A stretch of 60,418 nucleotides of DNA, taken from assembly GCA_012735195.1 (NCBI GenBank), contig JAAYIC010000045.1, forward strand, positions 1-60,418, given 5' to 3'. The notes below the pieces were generated by a model, which was not told the DNA's origin, searched no databases, and saw only the letters and a list, made by a program, of their open reading frames with translations. Made by a program: the position numbers and the translations under genes. Shown piece after piece: positions 34,231-42,720 of the stretch (the first letter of the stretch is position 1; every line of letters begins with the position of its first letter). Source of the stretch: Bacillota bacterium (GTDB lineage Bacteria; Bacillota; UBA4882; UBA10575).

Positions 34231-34631
34231 ACCTCTCCACCTTCTTTCTCCCCCACGTGCGTATGCCGCCATTTCGCAGGGTTTTCCTTGCAATCCCCGG
34301 GTTTCCCCCGGCGGGCTAACATCTTTCTCCTTGCAATTCCGCCCGTTGCAGGGCGAGCCTTTTGCTTCCCCTCATGCGGGTGCAAATACTTCTCCACGCG
34401 CCTCCCATCCACCCGGTTGCCTATCTTTGCCTGCGGGATGCAGGTAAGTGGAGCCCCGGCGATGCTGGAGACGGGAGTCGCTTTATGTGCGAGCGTGTGC
34501 ATGTACGGACGGCAGCCGGTGGCTTTGCACCTGCAGAAGATCTTTTATTATACACAGGCGCGCGAGTGCACGGAGTGCACGGGGGCACGGGCGCGGATGA
34601 TGTCCACCGGGCGGGGCACGGCGCAGGCCAC
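34231..34631. other. Non-coding gap upstream of ychF
   Basis: About 400 bases with no supported gene. On the minus strand TATAAT near 34545 could be the -10 box of ychF, giving a leader of about 300 bases that contains two copies of ATTGCAAGGA about 50 bases apart. GTGCAC repeats and a GCGCGCGAG tract lie near 34559-34580. Open frames crossing it have no ribosome sites or known family. Confidence 0.45.
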
Positions 34632-37499
34632 CTATTTTGACAGGTATTCCGCTAAATCACCGGCGTTGGCCGGACTGAACTTCCCTTCCTCAAGCCGCCA
34701 GTACTGGACCGGGGAAATTGCCGTCCGTACCGCCTCGACCAGGTGCGGATGGCAGGTAAGGACAAAGATTTGGTGGGTCCCGGCCAGTTCTTTCAGGAGT
34801 TCCACTGCCCTTTCCAGATGGCGGCGGTCAAAATTGACCAGCGAATCGTCGAGGATCACCGGCAGGGGAACGGGAATCTCCTTGATCCTGCTCAAACGGA
34901 CGGCCAGGAAGAGCTGTTCCTGGGTGGCCCGGCTCAAGACGGATGTGGTTTCAGCCAGGTTACCGTCGTTCATAACGGTCTTAAAATCCACCTTTCTGAG
35001 GTCATCACCGGGTAATACCTGTTGGTAACGGCCGGCGGTCAAATGGGCAAAGATTTTCCCGGCCTCTTTTAGCAGGGTATCCCGGGCCCGTTCCAAGAAG
35101 TTCTCCCGTATCTTTGCCAGGAAAAACGCGGCTGCGCTGTAGACCGCATACTTCTCCGCCAGGGGCCGCATCCCCGCCCTGGCCTGATCAATTTGCTGCT
35201 GAGCTTTTTCCAGCCGCTCGGTGGTGGCCAGGGTCTCCAGTTCGTCCTGGAGTCTTCTTTCTTTTTCCTTCAGTTCTTCCAATTGTCTTTCCAACTCTGC
35301 CACGGCAGCTTGCGCCCGTTCATATTCCCTCTCCACTTCCTGGCGGGAAGTGTATTCTTGTGCCAAACGAATGAAAGCGGCAAATAGCTCATCATCACCG
35401 GCATCGTCACCTGCGATCGCTGTTCCGGCCGGCTCCTGCCAGGCTTTCCGGGCCCGGTCGGTCTTTAGCGACTGTAAAATCTGCTTTTGCATTAATTCAT
35501 ACTCTTCCCGGTATCCGGACAACTCTTTATATTTTGCTCCCTGCCGGAGGAATTCTTCGAGGGCTTCCGGGATCTGCAGGTCCCCGTCCTCCACAGGGGC
35601 GCCCCACACCAGCAGCGGGCGGAGTTCGTTCTCAACCGCCCTGATTTTTCTCTCGCCTGCCGACAACTTTTCCGCAAGTTCCAGCAGGTGCAAACTCTGC
35701 TCCAATTCGGCAAAAAGCTCATCATCACCGGTAAAAGCGGGGAACGCCGGGGTAAGCCGGGAAGCAAGGGCGCGCAACTCGTCCAGTTCTTTTTCGATTT
35801 CCCGGCGGGTTTCCGCCAAACGTTCACCAGTCGCCTGCCACTTGTTGATGGCTTTTTTCAGTTCCTGAACCCGCCGGAAATAGCCGGTGATGACCCCCGG
35901 GGGAGCCTCTTCCGGTAAATCCAGGAGCTGCCGGTATTTATTGACCTCCGTTGCCAGTGGTGAAAGTTCTTTTTTCAGGGCCGCTTTTCTTTCTTGTATT
36001 GCCAGATACCGCTTTCTCTCCTCCAACAACTGCCTGGAGTAGAGTTCCTCTTCCTTGCGGCGGTAAACGTCTCTCAGTATGAGAGAGATCATCAAGACGA
36101 GCCCGGCGGCAAGGACCCCGATCCCCAACAATTGGTGGAAAAAACCCAACCCAACGCCCAACAAGAGAAAGAGCATGGTCAGGGCCAAATTACGGTTTAA
36201 AGCCGCCAGTGGTTGCCTTCCTCCCGTAGACGCCCCCTTCTTCCCCCCCAGTTCTGCCAAACGGGCGAGGACGCCTTCCTGTGCGGCCAGGTCTTTTTCA
36301 CAGTTATCCAATTCCTGCTGCACTTTCCGGTAGGCTTCGAGCCGCCAGTTCAGTTCGGCTTCTTCCAGGCTGTCGGTTTTGAGCGCCAAAACCTGCTCGA
36401 ACTCTCCCTGCCAGGCTTCATTTACCTGATCCATCTCGGCTTTTAGGTCCCTTTCTTCCTCTTCCCTTTCGCCTTGCCGGTCCCGGTAAATCCGGATCCT
36501 CTCCCGCAAAGCGGGGAGACGAAAGCCCAAGCGGCGCAATTCCTCCTTCTCCCGTAGCAGTACTTTACCGGCTGCAGCCGGGTCCCCGCCGGGAATCGCT
36601 TGTTCAAACCGGTCCCGGGTTTCTCTGTATTCGGCAAGGGCTTCTTCATACCGTTCCCGCAGCCGTTCGACTTTTGACAGACGTTCTGCGGGAAAACCGC
36701 TGAGAAGGGTTTCCGCTTCCGCTCCGGACAGGTGCAACCCCAGTTGGGAAAAGCGCCGGTAACCTTCGTAATTACTCTTCAGCAGGTCCAGCCGGTCAAT
36801 CTTTCTCTTGAGTTCGACCAATTCCTTACTGTAGTCCTCAATCTTCTCTGTACATTCCCGTTTTTCTTCTTTTTTCCGCTGGTACTCTTCAACTTGCTGT
36901 AACGCCTGGTCCCGCTCTTTAACCCCGCTCTGGATGATCTGAAAATACTCTTTAAAACGATGGACGCCTGGTCTCCCGTGTTTCCCGCCGATCTCCATGG
37001 CCTGTTTCCGGTATTCATCTTCCAATTGCGGCAGGCGGGCGATCTCGGCAAAACCGGCCCCCAGGAGCACCGCCTGCAACCTTTCTTCTTCACTCCTGGC
37101 GGTTTCCGCCGGTAAACGCTGCAGTTCGTCAAGGCTCACGGTGAAGACCTGATGGTAAGTGAAGGGGTCGAGACCACCGTAAATCTGCTCCATACTAAGG
37201 ATTCTTGAACGGTCACCGCTGAGGTAAGAGACCAGCGGTTCACCATTCCCCTGCAGGTGAAAATAACAGTCCTCGCCGGTCTCCAAGGTCATTTCCCCTT
37301 CCACTTCATGTTTTTCCCGCGCCGGTGGCAGCGCCGCGCTGCGGGGAAAACCAAAACCAAGATGGCGCAGGATCTGCAGGAGGGTGCTTTTGCCCGCCCG
37401 GTTCCGGCCGCCGATCAAGACCAAGCCCGGCGCCAGCGGCCCCAGTTCCTGGTGGGAAAAAATGCCAAAGTCCTTGATATATAAGCGTTTGAGCTTCAC
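34632..37499 (-). CDS. yhaN: YhaN-like SMC/SbcC-type ATPase
   Basis: A 955-aa coiled-coil ATPase, partner of the YhaO nuclease in DNA end processing. Walker A is GGRNRAGKST (about 31-40). Long coiled coils flank a short hydrophobic block at about 425-475 (LTMLFLLLGVGLGFF and IGVLAAGLVLMISL), two membrane helices in the hinge. This is the feature that separates YhaN from SbcC. The C-terminal lobe has the ABC signature LSRATQEQLFLAVRLS, Walker B VILDDSLVNFD and the switch FVLTCHPHL. The start is GTG 37499, which overlaps the YhaO stop as GTGA. A longer frame to 37514 would enter the neighbour. Confidence 0.9.
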   Translation of the reverse strand: MKLKRLYIKDFGIFSHQELGPLAPGLVLIGGRNRAGKSTLLQILRHLGFGFPRSAALPPAREKHEVEGEMTLETGEDCYFHLQGNGEPLVSYLSGDRSRILSMEQIYGGLDPFTYHQVFTVSLDELQRLPAETARSEEERLQAVLLGAGFAEIARLPQLEDEYRKQAMEIGGKHGRPGVHRFKEYFQIIQSGVKERDQALQQVEEYQRKKEEKRECTEKIEDYSKELVELKRKIDRLDLLKSNYEGYRRFSQLGLHLSGAEAETLLSGFPAERLSKVERLRERYEEALAEYRETRDRFEQAIPGGDPAAAGKVLLREKEELRRLGFRLPALRERIRIYRDRQGEREEEERDLKAEMDQVNEAWQGEFEQVLALKTDSLEEAELNWRLEAYRKVQQELDNCEKDLAAQEGVLARLAELGGKKGASTGGRQPLAALNRNLALTMLFLLLGVGLGFFHQLLGIGVLAAGLVLMISLILRDVYRRKEEELYSRQLLEERKRYLAIQERKAALKKELSPLATEVNKYRQLLDLPEEAPPGVITGYFRRVQELKKAINKWQATGERLAETRREIEKELDELRALASRLTPAFPAFTGDDELFAELEQSLHLLELAEKLSAGERKIRAVENELRPLLVWGAPVEDGDLQIPEALEEFLRQGAKYKELSGYREEYELMQKQILQSLKTDRARKAWQEPAGTAIAGDDAGDDELFAAFIRLAQEYTSRQEVEREYERAQAAVAELERQLEELKEKERRLQDELETLATTERLEKAQQQIDQARAGMRPLAEKYAVYSAAAFFLAKIRENFLERARDTLLKEAGKIFAHLTAGRYQQVLPGDDLRKVDFKTVMNDGNLAETTSVLSRATQEQLFLAVRLSRIKEIPVPLPVILDDSLVNFDRRHLERAVELLKELAGTHQIFVLTCHPHLVEAVRTAISPVQYWRLEEGKFSPANAGDLAEYLSK

Positions 37500-38839
37500 C
37501 GTTTCTCCCCCCATGCCACCAGTCTTTCTAAGATCAACTCCCGGGCGCGGTCAATAATCGCCGCTAAAGTTTCTTCATCCAAAGGAAAGCGTTCTTCAGC
37601 CAGGTTTTCGTGGTCGGGCGCCGGCTCCCAAATCCGTCCCAGGTTGGCGAGGAGTTGCTCACGGTGGGCTGGATCCTGGAAGTGAGCGGTGACTTCTGCC
37701 AGTTCGCGAAAAACCAGGTTTTTCGCCAGTAATTCCTCAATCCGCGGCAACGGCCGGGCGGTACGGATTACTACCGCATCCGTCCAGAGAAACGGCTCAC
37801 GGCCTTCCAGTCTCCGGCGAAGAGCCGCGACTAGTTCCGTAGCAGCCTCCTCTTCCTGGCCCGCCCAGAGGTTATGCAACTCGCCGCGGCCGGTAATAAT
37901 CCACTGGAGAATGTAGCCGTCCGGCTGATAGCCTCCGGCGGCCACCGGCAACCCTTCAGGGATTTTCAGCGGGGTGGCCGCAAGCTCGGCTGCCTTTTCT
38001 ATCAGCAGGTTCTCAAGATCCGTCAAATTCTGCAGGGACGGGTCGCCGGCAATTGAAAACTCCACCCGTTTCCAGACCACCGGGGCAACAGGGAGATAGA
38101 AAAAATCCGGCGGTTCCCCGGGCGCCATCTCCACCAATAGACACCCGCCCGGTCCTGTCTCGCCGAAATCACGGCCCTGGGGGATCCCGGGATAAGCCAG
38201 GGCAGGCACGCCCCGGCTCAGTATCCGGCACCGGTGAATATGGCCCAGGGCCCAATAGTGAATATCGTTTCTGGAGGTCAGTTCCGGCAGGCTACTGGGG
38301 ACATAATTGGTGTTTCCCGGTTCCAACTGGGTATGGAGTAGCGCAATATTACAAACCCCCTGATCCGGAACGGCATATGATTCGTGCATCTTCCGGGATT
38401 CGGAACGGCTGCGGTAGGATTGCCCGACAACCCGGGCGATTAGTTTTCCTTCTCCGTCTTTTACCTCCCGGCACTCCGCCTCATCGGCACTGAAGACCCG
38501 GACATTGCCGGGAAGGTCAAAAAACTCGCCCTCTTCTCGCCGGGGATCGTGGTTACCGGCAATAATATAGACCGGAATCCCCTCTTCATTCAGTTCCCGG
38601 CATTTTTCCGCCAAAAACCGGGCCGCCCGGATCGAGCGGGCTTCCCGGTCATAGAGGTCGCCGGCGAAAAGAAGAAAATCCACCCGGTTGGTAACCGCCG
38701 CCGCGCAAATCCGGGCGAACGCGGTCATTGTCGCCTCCGCGGCCAGTTCCTGCAGTCCGGCAGGGAGCTTGTCCGCTGTATGCAACAGGCTGCCCAGATG
38801 AAGGTCGGCAGCGTGAAGGAAACGGATCTTTCTTGCCAT
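37496..38839 (-). CDS. yhaO: YhaO/SbcD-like DNA exonuclease
   Basis: A 447-aa calcineurin-like metallophosphoesterase of the Mre11/SbcD family. All five phosphoesterase motifs are present: DLHLG (12-16), GDLYD (about 60-64), GNHDP (about 95), LLHTQ (about 169) and GHIHR (about 199). The C-terminal half (220-447) is the capping and YhaN-binding region. It is translationally coupled to yhaN. In Bacillus, YhaO is membrane-associated through YhaN. Confidence 0.9.
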   Translation of the reverse strand: MARKIRFLHAADLHLGSLLHTADKLPAGLQELAAEATMTAFARICAAAVTNRVDFLLFAGDLYDREARSIRAARFLAEKCRELNEEGIPVYIIAGNHDPRREEGEFFDLPGNVRVFSADEAECREVKDGEGKLIARVVGQSYRSRSESRKMHESYAVPDQGVCNIALLHTQLEPGNTNYVPSSLPELTSRNDIHYWALGHIHRCRILSRGVPALAYPGIPQGRDFGETGPGGCLLVEMAPGEPPDFFYLPVAPVVWKRVEFSIAGDPSLQNLTDLENLLIEKAAELAATPLKIPEGLPVAAGGYQPDGYILQWIITGRGELHNLWAGQEEEAATELVAALRRRLEGREPFLWTDAVVIRTARPLPRIEELLAKNLVFRELAEVTAHFQDPAHREQLLANLGRIWEPAPDHENLAEERFPLDEETLAAIIDRARELILERLVAWGEKR

Positions 38840-39158
38840 CGCTTGTTTCTCCCCCTACAAATCCAGGTGATATACGTTCTGTTTATATATTAGTTCTCTT
38901 CCTACAAATACCTGCCGGCAATCCCGGGATTCCAGGCAATCTTTTGATTTCCCATGGCTGACAGGGTTTTGCCGGGACCAGAAGGCACTTTTTGACACTT
39001 TTAATAACTGGACGGAATCTTCTCAATAACTGGTTACCCAAAAAAACCCTTCACACCCTTGCAAGAAGAGGGCGCTTGATATAAAATGAAGGAAAAAAGG
39101 GTCTAGTTTTGCGGCGCACTGGTACAGTGTCCCCGTCTGTCAAGAAAAGAGTGATATT
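38840..39158. other. Divergent intergenic region between yhaO and the DUF819 gene
   Basis: About 320 bases without a gene. It holds the promoter at 39059-39087, a direct repeat of AATAACTGG (about 39004 and 39025), and close to the right end ACAGTGTCCCCGTCTGTC, which resembles half of the REP-like element found elsewhere in the window. No clear promoter for yhaO is visible. Confidence 0.5.
39059..39087 (+). promoter_or_regulatory. Sigma-A promoter of the DUF819 gene
   Basis: TTGCAA (39059-39064), 17 bases, TAAAAT (39082-39087), about 70 bases before the TTG start codon. Confidence 0.6.
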
Positions 39159-40295
39159 TTGCTACAAGTATTACAGGTTGTTTTTCTCCTGGTTGCTCCT
39201 TATCTTATTTTAAAATTCACCAAGATCTCAAAGAAAACCGGCTTGCTCAGTCCGATTCTCCTGTGTTATCTTGTTGGTATTATTATTGGCAATGTCTCTT
39301 TTATCCCCGTAGATAAAGACTTAGCCATGACCCTTTGCGAACTGGCCGTCCCTTTGGCCATTCCCCTGATCCTCTTCTCCACCGACCTCAAAAAATGGCT
39401 TCAGCTAGCAAAGAAGACCAGTCTCTCGTTTCTGCTTGTCATAATAAGTGTTCTTGCCAGTTCTCTTCTGGGCGCGGTCGTCTTTTCACCGTATACAGAA
39501 GAGTTTTGGCAATTATCCGGCATGCTGGTGGGGGTTTATACCGGCGGTACTCCCAATTTAATGGCGATCGGCATGGGGCTTAATGTCTCCGAAGAAACCC
39601 TGGTGCTCATCAATACCGCCGAAGTCATCACCGGCGGGGTGTATTTCCTCTTTTTAATCTCCGGGGCAAAGTGGCTCTGGGGTAAATTTCTTCCTCCTTT
39701 TCAGAAGGAGGAAGGGGCTGTGCAGGCCGGGGCCCAGGCCGCAGCCGCCGGGGAAGAGCCGGCGCCGATACGTTTCTTTAATTTGGCCGGCCTCTTTCTC
39801 CTCTCCGTGGCCATCGTGGGAGTCAGCGCCGGTATTTCTCTCTTAATTATAGGCAAACTCGAGATCAGCATTGTCATGTTGATTATCACCACCTTGGGGC
39901 TTGTTGCCTCATTTAATAAGAAAATCCGTAACACCCCGGGGACCTATGAAACCGGCCAGTATCTGATCCTCGTCTTTTCGCTGGCCATCGGGGTAAGCGT
40001 CGATATCGCGAAGTTGTTCTCCTCCAGTTCACTGATGTTTCTCTACACCGCCTTTGTTTTATCAATGTCCATAATTTTCCATCTGCTGCTGGCAATGGTC
40101 TTCCGGGTTGATACGGACACCACGATTATCACTTCAACAGCGGGTATTTACGGACCGGCCTTTATTATTCCGGTGGCGGAAGCCATAAAAAACCGGGAAG
40201 TGGTGGTCTCCGGTCTGACCTGTGGTCTTGCCGGGTATGCCATCGGTAATTACCTGGGGTTTGCCGTTGCCTGGCTTTTACGGGCTTTGTTTTAG
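39159..40295 (+). CDS. DUF819 family membrane protein
   Basis: A 378-aa polytopic protein of DUF819 (YjcL-like), a putative transporter with about ten helices in two inverted halves. GVYTGGTPNLMAIGMGL near 127 and STAGIYGPAFIIPVAEAIK near 327 are the family landmarks and look like the two re-entrant or substrate-contacting loops. A charged, Ala-rich insert at about 180-205 separates the halves. The start is TTG at 39159 with a weak AAAAGAG site. The substrate is unknown; amino acid derivatives have been suggested for related proteins. The next gene follows after 116 bases. Confidence 0.88.
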   Translation: MLQVLQVVFLLVAPYLILKFTKISKKTGLLSPILLCYLVGIIIGNVSFIPVDKDLAMTLCELAVPLAIPLILFSTDLKKWLQLAKKTSLSFLLVIISVLASSLLGAVVFSPYTEEFWQLSGMLVGVYTGGTPNLMAIGMGLNVSEETLVLINTAEVITGGVYFLFLISGAKWLWGKFLPPFQKEEGAVQAGAQAAAAGEEPAPIRFFNLAGLFLLSVAIVGVSAGISLLIIGKLEISIVMLIITTLGLVASFNKKIRNTPGTYETGQYLILVFSLAIGVSVDIAKLFSSSSLMFLYTAFVLSMSIIFHLLLAMVFRVDTDTTIITSTAGIYGPAFIIPVAEAIKNREVVVSGLTCGLAGYAIGNYLGFAVAWLLRALF

Positions 40296-40411
40296 AGTTT
40301 TAAGAACAAAGAAAATACTCGCCACCGTTTGGACCCGGCCCCGGCCCGGCGGGCGGGTGACCGGCGAAACCGGCTGGACGCGCAGGATTTTCTATATCAC
40401 CTGGAGGGAAA

Positions 40412-41545
40412 ATGATACACGTACAAGAGATCGAAAAGAAAAGAAACACCTTGAAAGAATTTGTTGACTTCCCATGGGAACTCTACCGGAACGACCCTTA
40501 TTGGGTTCCCCCGCTCCACGGACAAATGATCCGGACCCTAATGGGGGTGAATAACCCGCTTTTGGCCAACGGACCTCATACTTTCTTTCTCGCCTATGAT
40601 AAAAGCGGTAGCGGCAGAAAAGTCGTTGGCCGGATTATGGTCGGGGTTAACGAGAAACTGAACCGGGAAAAAAAGAAAAATGAGGGTTATATCAGCCTTT
40701 TTGAATCCGTCAACAATAAAGAGGTGGCTTTTGCCCTTTTTCAGGCTGCGGCCGGCTGGTTGAAGAAAAAAGGCCTTTCTGTGATGGTCGGCCCGGTTTC
40801 ACCGACAAACGGCGATGACAGCAGAGGGGTCCTGATCAAGGGTTTTGACGGTCCGCCGGTCTTGATGAACTCCTATAATCCCCCTTATTACCAGGAGTTT
40901 TTCAATGAATTTGGTTTCGAAAAGCAAATGGACCTTTTCGCCTACCACCTGAAGGCGGAAGAGATGGATGTCGCCAGATACGGCCGGGTGGTGGCCTACG
41001 CCATGAAAAGGTATAATTTCCGGATCGACCGTTTTGACCGGAAAAACGTTCTCCGGGAAGCAAAAGATATCAAGAAAATCCTCGACCTGGCAATGCCGGA
41101 AACCTGGGAGCACCTGACCCCGCCCTCGCTGGAGGAGATCTTCCAGGAGATGCAGGCCCTCATCCGCTTCATGGATGAAGACCTTGTCTACATCGCCCGC
41201 TCCGGCGATGAACCCATCGGTTTCGTAGTCGCTTTGCCCGATTATAACCAGGTGCTGAAGAAAGTGAACGGGCGCCTGTTCCCCTTCGGTTTTGCCAAAT
41301 TCCTCTGGTACCGGAGGAAAATTACGGGTATCCGGATTTTCATGCAGTTTGTGATCCCCAAATTCCGCAACAAAGCGGTGAACAGTGCGATTTACCACAG
41401 GCTAATGCTTGAAGCCGCCAGAAAAGGCTATACCTTTGGGGAAGGTTCGACCATTGCCGAGATGAATAAGGAATCCATTCGCAATGTTGAGCGCGTCGGT
41501 GGCAGGCTCTACCGTATATACCGGATCTACTGCAAGGAACTCTAA
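40412..41545 (+). CDS. GNAT-like acetyltransferase family protein (YghO-like)
   Basis: A 377-aa soluble protein with two GNAT-like halves. The N-terminal half opens KEFVDFPWELYRNDPYWVPP, a recognisable motif of a family of long uncharacterised GNAT proteins. GPVSPTNGDDSRGVLIKGFD follows, then YYQEFFNEFGFEKQMDL. The C-terminal half has VYIARSGDEPIGFVVALPDY and ends GGRLYRIYRIYCKEL. A clear R-x-x-G-x-G/A acetyl-CoA loop is not visible. The ATG follows CTGGAGGG. Substrate unknown. Confidence 0.75.
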   Translation: MIHVQEIEKKRNTLKEFVDFPWELYRNDPYWVPPLHGQMIRTLMGVNNPLLANGPHTFFLAYDKSGSGRKVVGRIMVGVNEKLNREKKKNEGYISLFESVNNKEVAFALFQAAAGWLKKKGLSVMVGPVSPTNGDDSRGVLIKGFDGPPVLMNSYNPPYYQEFFNEFGFEKQMDLFAYHLKAEEMDVARYGRVVAYAMKRYNFRIDRFDRKNVLREAKDIKKILDLAMPETWEHLTPPSLEEIFQEMQALIRFMDEDLVYIARSGDEPIGFVVALPDYNQVLKKVNGRLFPFGFAKFLWYRRKITGIRIFMQFVIPKFRNKAVNSAIYHRLMLEAARKGYTFGEGSTIAEMNKESIRNVERVGGRLYRIYRIYCKEL

Positions 41546-41551
41546 AATACC

Positions 41552-41926
41552 CGCAGCCTACTCCGGACGGGGCCGGAGACTGGTCACAACCCACCAACAC
41601 AGAGCCGTCTTTGTCTTCACGCAACACAGAACCGTCCCCCTGTTCCCCGGCAGAACTGTCTCTGTTTCCTGGCGCAGCCTACTCCGAACAGGACGCCGGA
41701 GACTGGTCACAACCCACCGACAGGAACCGTCTCCAGTTCCAGCCCAACAGAAACAACCGTTCCCTCGCTCACCCTTGCCCCACCCAGACACAGAACCCGT
41801 CCCCTGTTCCATAATCCTAATTCCCACCTGTTCCCACGCTTCCCCAGTGCGACACAGAACCGTCCCTTGTCTAAGCCGTCGGGACACAGAACCGTCCCCT
41901 GTCTCACCCTGTCTTTCCTTGTCCCA
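41552..41926. repeat. REP-like repeat array
   Basis: About 375 non-coding bases made of degenerate copies of ACACAGAACCGTCCCCTGTCTC, at about 41597, 41623, 41651, 41719, 41749, 41789, 41851 and 41884. A longer block, GCAGCCTACTCCG to TGGTCACAACCCACC, occurs twice, 121 bases apart (41552 and 41673), so a unit of about 120 bases was duplicated. The last copy, read on the minus strand, begins at the TGA stop of the yhhQ gene. Same family as the pair in pbpC. Confidence 0.85.
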
Positions 41927-42596
41927 GTCGTTTCCAGATCAAAACCGATAGGTAGATGAAGGGGGTATCCAGGAGCGCGGTAACAAATTTAAACAGATAG
42001 GTAGTTACCATCACCGACCAGAAAACTTCACGGGAATAAACGCCGGCAAAGGCCAAGGTACAAAAGAGTACACTATCGATTAACTGGCTGACCATGGTAC
42101 TGAAGTTATTCCGGAGCCAGAGCCACCGGATTCCCGGCAAAATTTTCCGCCAGAGGGCATAGGCCCAGACATCGTGGAGCTGGCTGATTAAGTAAGCGAT
42201 AAGGCTGGCTGCGGCGACCCTGGGGAGAAAACCGAAGATCTCCGCCAGGGCCGGTTGGATAAAATCCTCCGGCGCCGGGGAGAAAAGCAGACAGAGTTGC
42301 ATGATTATTGTGGTGGCAATTAAGGCGAAGAAACCGGCATATACAGCCTTCCGTGCTTCTTTTTCACCATAAAACTCATTTAAGATATCTGTTACCAAAA
42401 ATAATGAGCCGTAGATGATATTCCCCATGGTTGCGGTTAAACCGAAAAGCTCTATGATCTTTAAAACCTGCAGGTTGGCCAAGATTACGCCCATTACTGT
42501 CCAAATATAGAGGCCCGTCCGGCCAAAAAACCTGAAAGCCAGCAAGACCCCGGCGAAGGTGGTTAACATAAGGATAAGCCATAATAGTTCATTCAT
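41904..42596 (-). CDS. yhhQ: Queuosine precursor transporter, YhhQ/VUT family
   Basis: A 230-aa membrane protein with about six helices, an importer of the queuosine precursor (preQ0/preQ1 or queuine). Landmarks are LFLVTDILNEFYGEKEARKA near 75 and NFSTMVSQLIDSVLFCTLAF near 170, both conserved in the family. Start ATG 42596 follows GGGGAGAGG. A frame 7 codons longer would begin inside that site. The last codons and stop are continuous with the REP-like array. No preQ1 riboswitch is visible in the short leader. Confidence 0.92.
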   Translation of the reverse strand: MNELLWLILMLTTFAGVLLAFRFFGRTGLYIWTVMGVILANLQVLKIIELFGLTATMGNIIYGSLFLVTDILNEFYGEKEARKAVYAGFFALIATTIIMQLCLLFSPAPEDFIQPALAEIFGFLPRVAAASLIAYLISQLHDVWAYALWRKILPGIRWLWLRNNFSTMVSQLIDSVLFCTLAFAGVYSREVFWSVMVTTYLFKFVTALLDTPFIYLSVLIWKRLGQGKTG

Positions 42597-42627
42597 TCCT
42601 CTCCCCCCTGATGGCAAAAGTTATCAA

Positions 42628-42656
42628 TTGACTTCCCGAATAAATACAAATAGAAT
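42628..42656 (+). promoter_or_regulatory. Sigma-A promoter of the TPR-SpoIID gene
   Basis: TTGACT (42628-42633), 17 bases, TAGAAT (42651-42656), in the divergent gap about 65 bases before the ATG at 42721. Confidence 0.75.
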
Positions 42657-42720
42657 AAAATTATCATATATCTACGGGTTTTAACAGGAGTTTTCTATTT
42701 TTTTCCGGAGGCGTCTTCCT

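Noticed and set aside
34288-35028. 246-codon plus-strand frame between ychF and yhaN
   Set aside because: Most of it is antisense to the conserved end of yhaN and no domain is visible.
41552-41926. CRISPR array
   Set aside because: Copies are degenerate, irregularly spaced and partly palindromic, with no constant spacer length and no cas genes nearby.
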